A stretch of 64,000 nucleotides of DNA from NCBI GenBank assembly GCA_905221605.1, contig CAJNDS010000047.1, forward strand, positions 620,001-684,000. Reading direction: 5' to 3'. The DNA comes from Symbiodinium natans. Its lineage: Eukaryota; Sar; Dinophyceae; Suessiales; Symbiodiniaceae. The translations under genes were made by a program, and so were the position numbers. The notes below the pieces were generated by a model. That model was not told the origin of the DNA. It searched no databases and was given only the letters and a program-made list of their open reading frames with translations. Below, piece after piece: positions 41,812-52,206 of the stretch. Each line of letters begins with the position of its first letter. The stretch's first letter is position 1.

Positions 41812-44340
41812 CTATTGCCAGGAGCCATCCCAGTCCGGACGCCGGGAGCGATGGCCAGCTGAGGTGGTATGGGAACGCCTCCCTCGGCTGGGCATGACCT
41901 GCGTTGGAGGCCGCTCTTGCTCATCAACCCCCCACTCAGGGATGCCGTCCGGAATGGGGATACGCATGTATCTTGTCATTGAGGTTTGGGCCGCGCGCCA
42001 CATCACCCGGACAGCTTCCTGGATTTGCCTGCACTGCACAACACCTTCGTCCTTATACTGAAAGGGGAAGGAGGTAACTGCAGCACGCAGGGCCGAAGGA
42101 TCAGGGTCCTTGGGGGTGCCATGACAGTACATCCTAAACCAGAAGCTGTTGAGGCGCTGCTTGGTTGGATGTTTGGCTCGCATGAGCCCCTTAATGGCAG
42201 CCCAATGAGCAGTGGCTGCGTCATACCACGCATTTTGGGGACGTTGGGGCCCATGCTTGGTGGGTGTGGTGCTGATCCCTTTCCAATGCGCATCAAAGAT
42301 GACTGGCAGCCGGAAAGGGGCGGAGACATCCACTTCTCGCAAAGCTGCAAGGTCAGTGGTTCGCAGCTCCGAGAAGCGCCAATCATTCACCTGTGCCTCG
42401 GGTTCGTCCTCCGCGTCTGACATGTCATCCATCGGGCAGGGAGAGCCTTCGTTAGTTTCGGAAGAGATGCTGACGACCTCCGGCGAGGTTGCTGCAGTGT
42501 TCGCTTCCACAGGCGCAGCACAGGGCGAGGAGAGCAAGCACTCTAGGGGCAACACTCGCCGTAGGAAAACAGCCATTCTGTGAGAAGTGTCAGGCCATTC
42601 CAAGTTAAAAACTGACCAAAAATGCTCAATGTTTTGGTTGGCCACCGAGGCCGCAAGAGCAAGCCGGATGGCGTCAAGGAAATGGGCAGGGGGGAGGTCC
42701 GGCCTAAATTCTTGATAGTGCCTTTGCCCAAGTGTCTGTGTGCCCTGCAGCGTGATGCCTAGGAACGTATTCAGGCTGGGCTGGGCAAGCCTGGCCGTTT
42801 CCACGTCCGTGTGCTTAGCAGCTGCGGCCCATGCCTGCAAGGCTTCTTGGGAGGCTTGGCCAGTGACTTGTGGCAGTCCACTGTGCGCGTCCATCACATA
42901 TTTGGTAGTAGGGCACGTGGGACACCGATAAGCGCGGCCAGCCAAGAAGGCCACCATGGCTGCAGGCGGCACATTGATCTGCAGGTCAGTAATTTTATTG
43001 TCAGATTCAGGAAAACCAATAACAATGGGCAGCCCTGCCGTACGCTCCAGGGGACCTTTTTGGTGGGACTCGAATGCGAGCAGAAGTGCACCCAGCCAAT
43101 AATCTGGGTCAGCGTAGCTGAGCATTGCAGGAAAACTGGCATTGATGACACTCGGCAAGTCCGACACCGCAGAGAAAAGATCCGCGATGTACTGCGCTGT
43201 GGTAAGAAAGCCATACCCCACCAGGGACTCCGAAAGCCTCGCTTTGTCCAGCTGCGGGACCGGGCAATCCAACATTTCAGCAAGGTCGAAATGCTGCAAT
43301 GCCCCCGACAATCTAAGGCACTGCGTGATGATAGGGTCATAAACCTTCAAATACGCTGCCGGAAACGTTTCAGGCAGATGCAGTAGCGTGTCAGCGATTC
43401 CGATCAGCATACCCGAGTCTTGCAGCTGGTTCGGTATGCCGTTCAAAAACACCTCATAGGCCCTATAAGCCCGAAGCTGCTGGCAGTGTGTTGTGAGGTG
43501 TTGAGAGTCACGCAGGTTCATGTAGGGCCGAGGTTTGACATTCTTACCAAAGTGATGTCCCGCTGCAAGTGCGCGCCGCATGAGATCACAGACCGAGACT
43601 GTGTTGCTTTGCATGATGGGTGCGCAGGCTGGGGCGCTGGGATCGCGGGTGCCGCTGGGCTTGCTAGGCCCTCGAGGCTTGGCTTTTGGTGGTTCCAGCT
43701 GCTGAGAGCCGTCTTCGTCCAAAGCGAGAGGCCGACTTTCCTTGCGAGCTTGGACAGCGGGCACAGGCCTGGCGGGGATGGGCGTCAGGCCATGGGGAGG
43801 CATAGGGAGATCCGATTTTGGTTCCGTCAGGCCAAGTGAGTCCGTGGGAGACTTAGCGCAAGGGGGCTGTGACGCCTCAACCGTCCTAATCCCATCCGGA
43901 GATGCTGTGTGCGTGGGCCGTGTCCGGGGGCTGGGTGGACGTCGTACGCCAGGCGGCGGGTCCCTAATGTTGCCGCCACTACGGGGTGGACACGAGGCGG
44001 CGCTACCCCCTCCGATCCTGTGATCAACTTCACTAGAGGGAGTCGTCACACAAGCATCCAGAGCAATAGGACTCGCGGCCGGCACAACCGCATGCTCTTT
44101 CGTTGCAGGCTCCTTCGTCAGTGGTCCTCTCTCCCGCGTTGGGGTGCCGCAAGGGGTTCGGGAAACGTTCCGTCTAGCTGGCGGAGGCGGGCTGACAGCT
44201 GCCGCAATGGAGCCCCTCGCGGCCCGAGGCTGGAGCCATGGTGTACCCCACCGCTCGCCATGGCGCGCGTTTGTGGTAGCCTCGCCTTGGGCTGGCGACT
44301 GCTGCGGCGTAGGAACCTCGACTGCAGTAGCAACTACCAC
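41812..44340 (-). CDS. Unknown 842-residue ORF downstream of the helicase protein
   Basis: The listed start is a GTG; the frame stays open 14 codons further (to a TGA near 44,383), overlapping the end of the helicase ORF, so a one-base frame change may have split a longer protein. The first ~250 residues are Pro/Ser/Arg-rich and likely disordered. The middle (about 260-600) is helical with one Cys pair (YRCPTCPTT). The C-terminus ends in basic, disordered sequence (SRGRRSHTTSAGHRSRR). No family recognised, no obvious catalytic motif. Base composition matches the helicase ORF. Confidence 0.6.
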   Translation of the reverse strand: MVVATAVEVPTPQQSPAQGEATTNARHGERWGTPWLQPRAARGSIAAAVSPPPPARRNVSRTPCGTPTRERGPLTKEPATKEHAVVPAASPIALDACVTTPSSEVDHRIGGGSAASCPPRSGGNIRDPPPGVRRPPSPRTRPTHTASPDGIRTVEASQPPCAKSPTDSLGLTEPKSDLPMPPHGLTPIPARPVPAVQARKESRPLALDEDGSQQLEPPKAKPRGPSKPSGTRDPSAPACAPIMQSNTVSVCDLMRRALAAGHHFGKNVKPRPYMNLRDSQHLTTHCQQLRAYRAYEVFLNGIPNQLQDSGMLIGIADTLLHLPETFPAAYLKVYDPIITQCLRLSGALQHFDLAEMLDCPVPQLDKARLSESLVGYGFLTTAQYIADLFSAVSDLPSVINASFPAMLSYADPDYWLGALLLAFESHQKGPLERTAGLPIVIGFPESDNKITDLQINVPPAAMVAFLAGRAYRCPTCPTTKYVMDAHSGLPQVTGQASQEALQAWAAAAKHTDVETARLAQPSLNTFLGITLQGTQTLGQRHYQEFRPDLPPAHFLDAIRLALAASVANQNIEHFWSVFNLEWPDTSHRMAVFLRRVLPLECLLSSPCAAPVEANTAATSPEVVSISSETNEGSPCPMDDMSDAEDEPEAQVNDWRFSELRTTDLAALREVDVSAPFRLPVIFDAHWKGISTTPTKHGPQRPQNAWYDAATAHWAAIKGLMRAKHPTKQRLNSFWFRMYCHGTPKDPDPSALRAAVTSFPFQYKDEGVVQCRQIQEAVRVMWRAAQTSMTRYMRIPIPDGIPEWGVDEQERPPTQVMPSRGRRSHTTSAGHRSRRPDWDGSWQ

Positions 44341-44353
44341 GTCGGGACTGTTA

Positions 44354-47300
44354 CTACAGGGCTGTTTCCCGGGGAGTCCACATCAATCGCAGTTTCGGAG
44401 GCAGCCTTACCCGTACGAACAGGTAGGAGGTGAAGACCACGGGGGGCTCGCAGTATGCCGGCCTTGTGTTCGAAAGCCGGGTCAGCGCGTTGAGCCGATC
44501 CCAGGTGAGGTACTGGGCGACCCCATCTCCTTCCCTCACCGGCTGGAAGGGGACACAATACACAGCATTGGGCAGGGGCTCCAGGACGAAGCCGCGCGTT
44601 TGCAGACTAACAATGGTGCCCGAGTAGGAGTTGGAGGTGAAAGAGGGACTCCCCCATCCTTCTTGCTGAAGTGTGCGGTAAAAAACCTCCCGCTTATCTC
44701 CCCAGGTGGCCTTCAAAGCCCACGCTTGATGCAGGGGTGGTGTTCCAAAGAGGTCCAGCCCAACTTTGCGCTCCGCAGGCAGCACGATGCTGGCTACTGT
44801 CCGTTCTCGGAAGGCTTGCTTGTGTAATGCCGTTGCAATGCCAGGGCCATCCATGCTCCACAAGCTGGCTTGTGTGCGCACATATTCAGCGCATTCAATT
44901 AGGCCCCCGGTTGCGCAGGCCGCCATTTGGAAGCATGCACCTATACCATCAGAGTAGTGCGGTGCCACGAAAACCAAAGCCCCAAGCCCTCTCGTGAAGG
45001 AGGAGGTGGCTCGGGCAAACCCTGCCTCGCTACTAAACAGGAATCCAGAAGCCCGACATGTCACAAAGACACATATCCCAAATGTGGGGCCAGTGGAGCA
45101 GGCCGTGGTGATAGCGCCGAAGAAGCGTTTAAGGGACCCTATGCGATTCATGAGGAAGGTCCGAAACGTCACAAGGCTCCAAGTGTTGGGCGCGCCAGTC
45201 AGCGGGAAGTCTTCCGCGGTTTGGCAGGCTTCAAGTAGGCTCATATCGTCATCGCCCAGTGGGTCTGCGGGGAGACTCAACTGCAGCATAAACTTCATTT
45301 GGGTAACAATCCTGGCATACTGAGAGACCATCCCGATAGGGGAGTCAGGATAGACCTGGTGCCCAAAAGTGAGCAGAATGTCCGCCAGGACCATGCTGAG
45401 GTCGTAGCTTCTGCCTAGCCTGGTTTGGGTCTCATCCTGATCTTGCACCCGTACCCATCGACACGTTTCCATCCACCTGCCTGCAAGGCTACGCAGTGGC
45501 CGCCCGAGCAGGTGCTGCATCGTGGGACCTGGTGGCATACGTAGCCGAGGGACCCTGCCTATCAGCTCGAAGCGGCACGCCTCCGAGTACCTACATGCGT
45601 ATAGAATGGCAGCAATCTCAGGAGGGAGGCGCATGGATGAACAGAGCGAGAGGTTGACAGCCGGTCCGACAATGGCCTTCAGCCCGGCGGCCTGCATGAC
45701 TGTCTCGGCTTGCTTCGGTTTGACGATGCTTATACAGAGAATCGATTCCAGCATCGAGACCGCTGAGAACAATACCTCAGACGCTCCAGAGGAACGGTGG
45801 GGCTTGCCCCAAGAGGGCATCTCGCCTTGTCCCTTTTTCCACGGGCCGGAACTTTGGGCCGTTTGCCGCAAAAGGGCCGCAGGCAAGGTGGCTGGCGTGT
45901 GGAGGTCGGCAGGGACCGCATTGAGGCCACAAATCTTTTGCTCCAACAACTCCGTGACGAAGTGGTAATTGGGTCGCGATCCTCCAGCGGGCTGTCTGTG
46001 GTCGCCAATCATGACATCAAGTGCATGCTTGATGTGCGCCAGAATGGTGTTGGAACCAGGCGTGCCCAATTGCTGGGCTTCATCTCGGAGGAGCAACTCA
46101 ACATCCTTTAGACGGTTAATGAGCTGCGAGTAGGGAAAGCTAAGCCTTGCCACAATCGTACCATGTGTCGTGGCTACAAGTAGCCCCCGGTACAAATCGT
46201 GCACATCAAAAGGGAGCTTATGTGTGTCCTTCTCCTTGTTACCCGGTATGCGAACGATGCGGCTGCGAACAAATTCATTGCTAGCAGTCGTGAGCCTATC
46301 AACCGCTTCGACATAGGCCCGAACCGATTCATTGCCATGAGCGGTGTACAGGGTGAGCCGGCTCGTCAGGCACGCAAGGAGTACTCCTAGAAACGCGCAG
46401 GATCGTGTCTTCCCGCTGCCGGGCGCACCCGTTATGAATACAGAAGTACGATTAGCGGCCAGGCCGTACGAGCACGCTCCCAGCAGCGCTGCCAGGTGTC
46501 CGTCCGCCCCCCAAAAGGTATCACAGAGGCACGTAAGGAAGGCGGGACCAACCGCGAGCGCAAAGATGCTGGCTCGAGTCCTCGGATCGTGCTCGTTGCT
46601 CAACGAGTCATGGGACAGGCGTAGACACTCCGCATGCCACAGCGCAGGAGTCCGGGCGTCCTCTTGGCCGGGCAGCGGAGAGTCAGGCAGCGTAGCTAAC
46701 ACGCCACTCAGCAGCGTTGGCGTCCATTCTTTGCGATAGGATTGTTCCTCCGCAAGCCAAAGGTTGAGGAAGCTTTGCAAGGGGCTGGAAGCCCCCGGAC
46801 CCGCAGTAAGCGATGCCTGCGCAGCTTGCGTTTCGTGCTTGCCTCTGAAGACTTGGCAGATCTCCGGGTGAATGAGCTGTGCCCATGTGTCGTGCCAGTT
46901 CCCTCTCACCACTAGCCCGATAAGGAGGACAAGCACTAAATCTGTGAGAAAGCCCGGCAACCACAGTGGCTGCCGGATGGCATCAAGAGGCGAGTCTTCT
47001 AGCGGAACGCCCAATGCAACATGCTGCCTTTCCCTAGGCATGTGTAACAGAGCATCCCAAAGCGGGGTAGAGGCTCCTCCGGGCAGAACCTCAAGCTGGC
47101 TGACTCTCGGCAGTGAGGGTCGTTGCGCGAATTGGTTGTGCTGTTCATCAGTCAAGAGCAGGGCAATGGTTATATTGACTGGCTGCATGGCCTTACTTTC
47201 TCCAGGGCCGGTGAAAAGCTTCTTCGGGGCAAGGAGCTCTATAAACATGCCTGGGTAGGCCACATCCCCCTTGTCTTCTCTCAAGGTAACCAGCAAAGCA

Positions 47301-50194
47301 GTGCCCTTGGCCGGCACTTTACCAGCGACAGCAAACCACTTTTTAGCCCAGTCAGGGACATCCGCCAACTCCGGTGTAAGGAGCATGACCGATGCCCTTG
47401 GGTAAACTCGATGGAGAAGGCAGATTGGCCATGTATGCGTGCCGGGCTTTATCGCCACAGGGGTGGCGGCCCGCTTGACCGCAGCTTGCTCTGGGTAGTG
47501 ATACTGTTCCGAGGGCTCCTCCTCGATTTCTGCTTCCGAGGCCATGGCTAAAAACTGATAACCCAGCATGTCAACCAGGCGCTCTAACGACAGGTGGGGG
47601 AGCCACATACCCAAAACTAGTTTCATCGTGGGACCAAGTTCATGATACGGGGGCGGCAAATCAGCCAGATGCGGCTTGGCATCCGTCAGGAGGACTTGGG
47701 TACAGTCAGCACGGAGACTTGCAATGCTCCGGTTCTCAGCGGAAGGTATCCGGAGAAAAGCCTCCATATCGGGGCGTCTGATTTGCCGTCCCAGCACGGA
47801 GTTGATGAAAGTTTTAGACTTATCCGAAAGCTGGACAGAGCCACACGCAACCCCCATCAAACCTGCTCGCACTGTGCGATCCATCCGGGGGTCGGCCAAG
47901 CCGCAAATCTTTTTAGTCAATTCCTTATGCACATAATCCCCCGGCGTGAGCTGGAATAGCTCTTCACTGTGGACAAAGTGACCATAAGAGTGTCCACCAC
48001 TGCCAAGTGACTCAGGTCCAGTGAAGTAGTAGAGACGCGCTCCCGCGCCAATCGCTTGCGTCCTTGCTGCCTGGCTGGGCCGGAAGATACAAAGCTGGTC
48101 GCTCTCATGATGGACAAGACTAACAGCGTGCCGCAATTCCGAACCCAGGATATATTGCAGCATGGCCCGTGGCATGGCAACGCCGCCCAAACGTGCCTTG
48201 ATGTGGACAAAATCGCCCTTGCAGTCAGGAAGCTTTTGGCGCTCGTGCCAAGCGATAGCCACAGCAGCGCCCGTATACGACCCAGCAGAGAAACCCGTAA
48301 CGCACAGTTTGCACTCGCCAGCTCTACCCGCGGCGAGGCCCACATGCAGAGCGGTCAGCGCAGCAGTATGTGGCATGTGCAAGTGAGCCAGGGCAGGGCA
48401 CATTGTCAGGGAGGCTTCTACCGAGCTGATTCTAGCACGAACCGCCGCTGGCAGACCGCATCCTTCGACCTGAGGGTACAGAGCACGTGCCCATAGCTGG
48501 GCGGCTTGGGGCAGGAGCAACAATGCATGTGCGGCATTACCGCTGGTCGAAAGCAACAACGGGCGTTGTGTGTCCTCATATCGGACCTTTTTGCCCTGGT
48601 CGTCCCGGACTGTTTCCATTTCTAAGCCAGTGAGTGCATAGGAATTGGCTGTGTGAATGATGCTACCCGACACAGTGGGGGGCGTATTCTCGGCCTTCCC
48701 ATTCATCCCGCTAATGAAGAGCGACCGACATTCCCCTGAGGGGGTTAGGCGAGGCTTTGGAGGCGGGTACTGGTAGGCAGGAAAGGCAAAGGCTGCCAGG
48801 GCTTGTTGCACACGCATGGCTAGTCCATCATCCCAGTATTGACTGAGGCCCAACGGCGTGACCTTTATGTCTGCGGCGAAGAGAGGCCACGGCAGATCCG
48901 CCTGGGCCAGCCAAGCATGCGCAGCGGCAGCAAGAAGAGCAAGCGGCCCAGTGGGGGTATTGGGTCGACTGCGCCATTTCGGGGTGGCCCTGCAGGAAGA
49001 TAGGGCATCTTTCTTCCAAAACATGAGGACCCCAGGGAAGAGCTGGAGCCGCACTGGTCCACTGCCCTTTTTCCCAACAGAGGCCCACAGAGGGACGGCG
49101 TCCCCGTTGCCCCAGACCGACTCGGGTAGAGTAGGCAGCCGTAACACACTCCCCCACTGCGGCAAGATGTTTTTGCCTTTGGCACCATATCCATGCACAA
49201 AAGGAGGGGGTATGACCTCGGCGTATCGGTTCGCCATGAATAAGTCAGGACCAGGTAGGATTGCCAAACGGGAGTGCGAGCCGCCGTAACCCATGAGCAA
49301 GGGAAGAAATCCCTGTTCATATGGGCCTTGTCCCCATGTTTTGACCCCTCTGACCTGCCTGACTGGGGAGGCGCCAAACTGGATGTCTGGCTCTGGCCGG
49401 CCAGCAGTAAGGTCGGCCGTTTTCCACGCAACCTCATGTATGTATCTTCCTAAAAGTGCCCACGCAAACACAAAGTCAGAGTGCTTGTGAGCAGTGGTTC
49501 CGGCAAGAGGGGTGTTGCGTAGACATTGCCGATAATGGATCTGGTCCAACGGCACCTGCTCATGCATACCAGGCAATGGAGTGGGCACTTCACTGGGCAT
49601 GATGACTAGCTGCAGGGCTCGGCTCAACGCAGTGCCAATTGAGGTCACCGCACTAGCGACGTTGCCAGGGATGCAGAAGCGAGGGGGCCGGGGATGTTTG
49701 CCGTCCGGAGCATTCGGGTAGAAGAGGACCAATCCCCCATTTGCTTCGAGCTGGTCCTCGGACGCACAAACCATGCCAATTGAGTTTGGCGATCGGGCCC
49801 CACACGGTATGGACCCGTCCGGCGAGCAACTCCACGGCGAGGCTGGAAGCGAGCCACAGGGCTGTGGCTCGTCCGTCTCGACTTCCATGCTGCCCAGTGA
49901 CTCCGTCGAGAGGGTATTGGGCAGTAGATCGAGGACTGCAAACCTTCGCAGCTCTTCTGCTTCCCACCTGGCAGTGAACAAGGTGTCATGGTCAAGCAAC
50001 ATCAAGACCACCCCTGGCGCAAGGACTCTGAGGACTGCCAGAATTTCGGGCCCCGCCCACGTAAAGTGCACAGAAGCTAGCCCCGCTTCCTTGGTGTTAA
50101 CCAAGATGGGAAACCACCTCTCCTTAAACGGGCCTTCCCACTGCATGCGTGCTACCAAATGCCGGACAAAGTAGGGGAAGTGCGGAATAGACAA
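44354..50194 (-). CDS. Giant protein: glycosyltransferase-like N-terminus, GxSxG hydrolase-like segment, Upf1-like SF1 helicase
   Basis: 1,946 residues as listed; the frame continues upstream in copy 1, and here a TTG-to-TGA change makes the break, so the ATG at 50,194 is probably internal. About 60-150: VVLMLLDHDTLF (DxD-like) and LEANGGLVLF, recalling GT-A glycosyltransferases; weak. About 630: CVTGFSAGSYTGAA, a nucleophile-elbow GxSxG, with HSYGHFVH about 90 residues later. From about 1,250, an SF1 helicase: GAPGSGKTRS (Walker A), DEAQQLG (about 1,370, motif II), GDHRQPAGG (about 1,400, motif III), SSMRLPPEIA (motif IV region), SQYARIV (V) and ARATSSFTRGLGALVF (about 1,730, VI), as in Upf1/Dna2-type enzymes. 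Likely ATP-driven nucleic-acid unwinding. Confidence 0.8.
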   Translation of the reverse strand: MSIPHFPYFVRHLVARMQWEGPFKERWFPILVNTKEAGLASVHFTWAGPEILAVLRVLAPGVVLMLLDHDTLFTARWEAEELRRFAVLDLLPNTLSTESLGSMEVETDEPQPCGSLPASPWSCSPDGSIPCGARSPNSIGMVCASEDQLEANGGLVLFYPNAPDGKHPRPPRFCIPGNVASAVTSIGTALSRALQLVIMPSEVPTPLPGMHEQVPLDQIHYRQCLRNTPLAGTTAHKHSDFVFAWALLGRYIHEVAWKTADLTAGRPEPDIQFGASPVRQVRGVKTWGQGPYEQGFLPLLMGYGGSHSRLAILPGPDLFMANRYAEVIPPPFVHGYGAKGKNILPQWGSVLRLPTLPESVWGNGDAVPLWASVGKKGSGPVRLQLFPGVLMFWKKDALSSCRATPKWRSRPNTPTGPLALLAAAAHAWLAQADLPWPLFAADIKVTPLGLSQYWDDGLAMRVQQALAAFAFPAYQYPPPKPRLTPSGECRSLFISGMNGKAENTPPTVSGSIIHTANSYALTGLEMETVRDDQGKKVRYEDTQRPLLLSTSGNAAHALLLLPQAAQLWARALYPQVEGCGLPAAVRARISSVEASLTMCPALAHLHMPHTAALTALHVGLAAGRAGECKLCVTGFSAGSYTGAAVAIAWHERQKLPDCKGDFVHIKARLGGVAMPRAMLQYILGSELRHAVSLVHHESDQLCIFRPSQAARTQAIGAGARLYYFTGPESLGSGGHSYGHFVHSEELFQLTPGDYVHKELTKKICGLADPRMDRTVRAGLMGVACGSVQLSDKSKTFINSVLGRQIRRPDMEAFLRIPSAENRSIASLRADCTQVLLTDAKPHLADLPPPYHELGPTMKLVLGMWLPHLSLERLVDMLGYQFLAMASEAEIEEEPSEQYHYPEQAAVKRAATPVAIKPGTHTWPICLLHRVYPRASVMLLTPELADVPDWAKKWFAVAGKVPAKGTALLVTLREDKGDVAYPGMFIELLAPKKLFTGPGESKAMQPVNITIALLLTDEQHNQFAQRPSLPRVSQLEVLPGGASTPLWDALLHMPRERQHVALGVPLEDSPLDAIRQPLWLPGFLTDLVLVLLIGLVVRGNWHDTWAQLIHPEICQVFRGKHETQAAQASLTAGPGASSPLQSFLNLWLAEEQSYRKEWTPTLLSGVLATLPDSPLPGQEDARTPALWHAECLRLSHDSLSNEHDPRTRASIFALAVGPAFLTCLCDTFWGADGHLAALLGACSYGLAANRTSVFITGAPGSGKTRSCAFLGVLLACLTSRLTLYTAHGNESVRAYVEAVDRLTTASNEFVRSRIVRIPGNKEKDTHKLPFDVHDLYRGLLVATTHGTIVARLSFPYSQLINRLKDVELLLRDEAQQLGTPGSNTILAHIKHALDVMIGDHRQPAGGSRPNYHFVTELLEQKICGLNAVPADLHTPATLPAALLRQTAQSSGPWKKGQGEMPSWGKPHRSSGASEVLFSAVSMLESILCISIVKPKQAETVMQAAGLKAIVGPAVNLSLCSSMRLPPEIAAILYACRYSEACRFELIGRVPRLRMPPGPTMQHLLGRPLRSLAGRWMETCRWVRVQDQDETQTRLGRSYDLSMVLADILLTFGHQVYPDSPIGMVSQYARIVTQMKFMLQLSLPADPLGDDDMSLLEACQTAEDFPLTGAPNTWSLVTFRTFLMNRIGSLKRFFGAITTACSTGPTFGICVFVTCRASGFLFSSEAGFARATSSFTRGLGALVFVAPHYSDGIGACFQMAACATGGLIECAEYVRTQASLWSMDGPGIATALHKQAFRERTVASIVLPAERKVGLDLFGTPPLHQAWALKATWGDKREVFYRTLQQEGWGSPSFTSNSYSGTIVSLQTRGFVLEPLPNAVYCVPFQPVREGDGVAQYLTWDRLNALTRLSNTRPAYCEPPVVFTSYLFVRVRLPPKLRLMWTPRETAL

Positions 50195-50215
50195 GAAGCA
50201 GCGACTATCCGTGAC

Positions 50216-50676
50216 TCAGAGCAGGACATGGGCTCCTGCGGACTCAGCAGCCCGGAGCTGTGGAAGTAGGCAGCCGAGTAATGCATTGTAGTCAATCTCT
50301 GGGTGGAGACCTTGCGGCTCAGGTGGTTCGCCGGAAATGGCTCCCGAGGCCAGTTTCAATGGCAGTACGCCGCTAGGGGTGGGCTCAGGGAAATTCTGAT
50401 TACTTTCCAGTGCCTGCGCGAGATCCTCAGGCTCCTGAGGCCCCGGCGCATGGTCAGCACTCAGAGTGCGAAGCTGGCATATAGCCTGCGTTGCGGTCGC
50501 AGCAAGGACCTGTGGACCTGGGTGGCTAGGGACCTGCCAAGGTGGCAGGTCGGCTGCAACTGGCGCGGGAGGTGGCCTCCCATGTGGAATTCGCGGCTCG
50601 ATCCTACTGACCTCACTCACTGGGTATTCTCCAACACGTGGAGGAATCGGCGGTATGGGAGGGCGAGGACTATTAT
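50216..50676 (-). pseudogene. Pro-rich linker leading into the helicase protein, copy 2
   Basis: Element part of a longer frame (to 50,788) whose first residues are copia patch. Starts PRPPIPPIPPR, runs through a 90-residue low-complexity linker to EIDYNALLGCLLPQL and stops at a TGA where copy 1 reads LLLVTDSR. Downstream sequence continues directly in the same frame as the helicase ORF, so this is the N-terminal part of that protein, separated by one nonsense change. Confidence 0.65.
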
Positions 50677-51734
50677 GAAGCCTGCGGTGCCCAACTGGCA
50701 TCCGCATACACTTCCAACTGCGCCGCACATCACCATCAGGACCGTAGTACTGCCAAGCATGGTATTGTCCGTTTAGGAACCTAATCACCTGTCGAGTAAA
50801 GGTATCTAGCAGCTCTGTTCCGGATCCGAACCACTTGCTCTTCCCTTTTCTTGATCATTCTGGTTGACATTTCAGTCATGACCAGCACCTTCATATTGGG
50901 CACCGTTGGCTGGTCTTTGGCAAAAGCACCAGTCACCAGGTTGATGAAGCAAAAATCCGCTTGCAAAGCTACAGGCCGATCCTGGACATCCTTGGTCCGG
51001 CGATGCTGTGTAGTCCCTCGAGTCATACGACAATGAGGACACTCAGACCAAAACGGAATGTGGCCTCGCATCCGAAACAGCGCCATTTCCTCTTGCTCTT
51101 TCTTGGTCATCGTTTTCACTGACTGCATCTGATCAACCTCCATAGGTTGTTGGCCATCATCCACCTCCATTGGTCGAACCTCGGTTCCTCCGAAGGTCAC
51201 CTTCCTTCGTTTTTCAGCACCACCTTGCAGATGGATCCAAGGACATCCAGCCCAGGATACTCCATATCCCATGACTCCTTTCTTCTCATGTCGCAGCGAA
51301 ATTTCCTTTCTTGTGAATTTAACTTCCCAACCAGTGCTCACCATTTGCTCGGTGCTCAAGATGTTGCGCGCCACATCTGCGACAACTCCGGTCACATATA
51401 CCGAAATCAAACCAAGATACTGCTCTCCTTCATACATCGGCAACAAAGCTCGAATGCGAACTCGCTCGAAGACACTCACTGGAGTATCATTGGCTGCTGA
51501 GTACCTCTCATTAGGTCCCAACGCCTTCCGATCCAAGATCTGGAACTCATCCAAGTATCTTTTCAATCACTGTCACTGACGCTCCTGAGTCGATCAACCA
51601 CCATCGGCTTGCATCATCCTTCTCCAGACTCTTGACTTGACTCATTGGAGGTCTCATCAAGGATTGAACCGGGTTAGACGGTATCATCTGAGATAGATCC
51701 GTGGAGATCCGATGCTCCAACTCAGCAATTCGGA
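50677..51734 (-). mobile_element. copia-3: 1,058-bp internal copia fragment replacing 48 bp
   Basis: In copy 1 the flanks ggactattat and gggagacagg are separated by 48 bp; here by 1,058 bp of a third copia family (protease to first part of integrase, minus strand). There are no LTRs, no target duplication and no poly(A), so it did not arrive by normal integration. It resembles filler DNA copied in during break repair, or a template switch. Confidence 0.85.
50781..51566 (-). pseudogene. copia-3 protease remainder and integrase start
   Basis: 261 residues. Follows the protease active site (WWLIDSGASVTV, read in the adjoining frame at about 51,580) after a frame change near 51,550-51,566. Contains the protease body (ALGPNERYSAANDTPVSVF, TEQMVSTGWEV) and an integrase zinc region with HIPFWSECPHCRM, then LQADFCFI where the first catalytic Asp belongs. 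Breaks off after TEMSTRMIKKREEQ and a short tail read in another frame. Incomplete on both sides, therefore inert. Confidence 0.75.
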
Positions 51735-52206
51735 CGGGAGACAGGGCTGTCTCCCTACCCGCTCCTTGTTCGGTGACAACACTCGCCCAAGGGGGAAGGT
51801 CTATCGCGTCACCAGGCAAAGCACTGTGCGTGGACACCGCTCGCCCCATGAGGGCACTGCTATGCGGCATGATGCCGATGCCTGGCCTCCATGCATGCAG
51901 GAGAAAACAGCGAACCGTGGGTTGCCGGGCGAAGCAGACGGCGTTGCTGTTTCTCAAAAAGGCAGAATGGTCCAGACACAACAAGGGTTGTATTTCCGGC
52001 GGAAAGTATCGGCACCAACCGGCAGCATCGAGTTCGTGAGGCAGGATGACGCCGGCTTGCATCTGCCTGGTCATTGCGATATCACTGGTCCCTAAAGTGG
52101 CAAGTGCAGTGAGTTGCCCTCTCCTGGCAACGTGGACTTGGAGCACTTGCGCTCCAACCCGGATCGCGTACGGTTGACAGGCATACGACTCCATGGCATC
52201 ACTCAC
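51547..52206 (-). CDS. Y3 module, copy 2, fused to copia-3 protease
   Basis: Residues 1-157 (52,206-51,735) equal the Y3 module of copy 1 with single differences. The last ~60 residues (RIAELEHRIS through the aspartic-protease motif LIDSGASV) come from the copia patch. A chimera created by the replacement event; no reason to expect function of the fused part. Confidence 0.6.
   Translation of the reverse strand: MSDAMESYACQPYAIRVGAQVLQVHVARRGQLTALATLGTSDIAMTRQMQAGVILPHELDAAGWCRYFPPEIQPLLCLDHSAFLRNSNAVCFARQPTVRCFLLHAWRPGIGIMPHSSALMGRAVSTHSALPGDAIDLPPWASVVTEQGAGRETALSPVRIAELEHRISTDLSQMIPSNPVQSLMRPPMSQVKSLEKDDASRWWLIDSGASVTVIEKILG

Noticed and set aside
44341-44385. Programmed -1 frameshift at GGGAAAC between the helicase ORF and the 842-residue ORF
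   Set aside because: The heptamer is not in the required phase, and the needed shift is +1. A simple indel is more likely.
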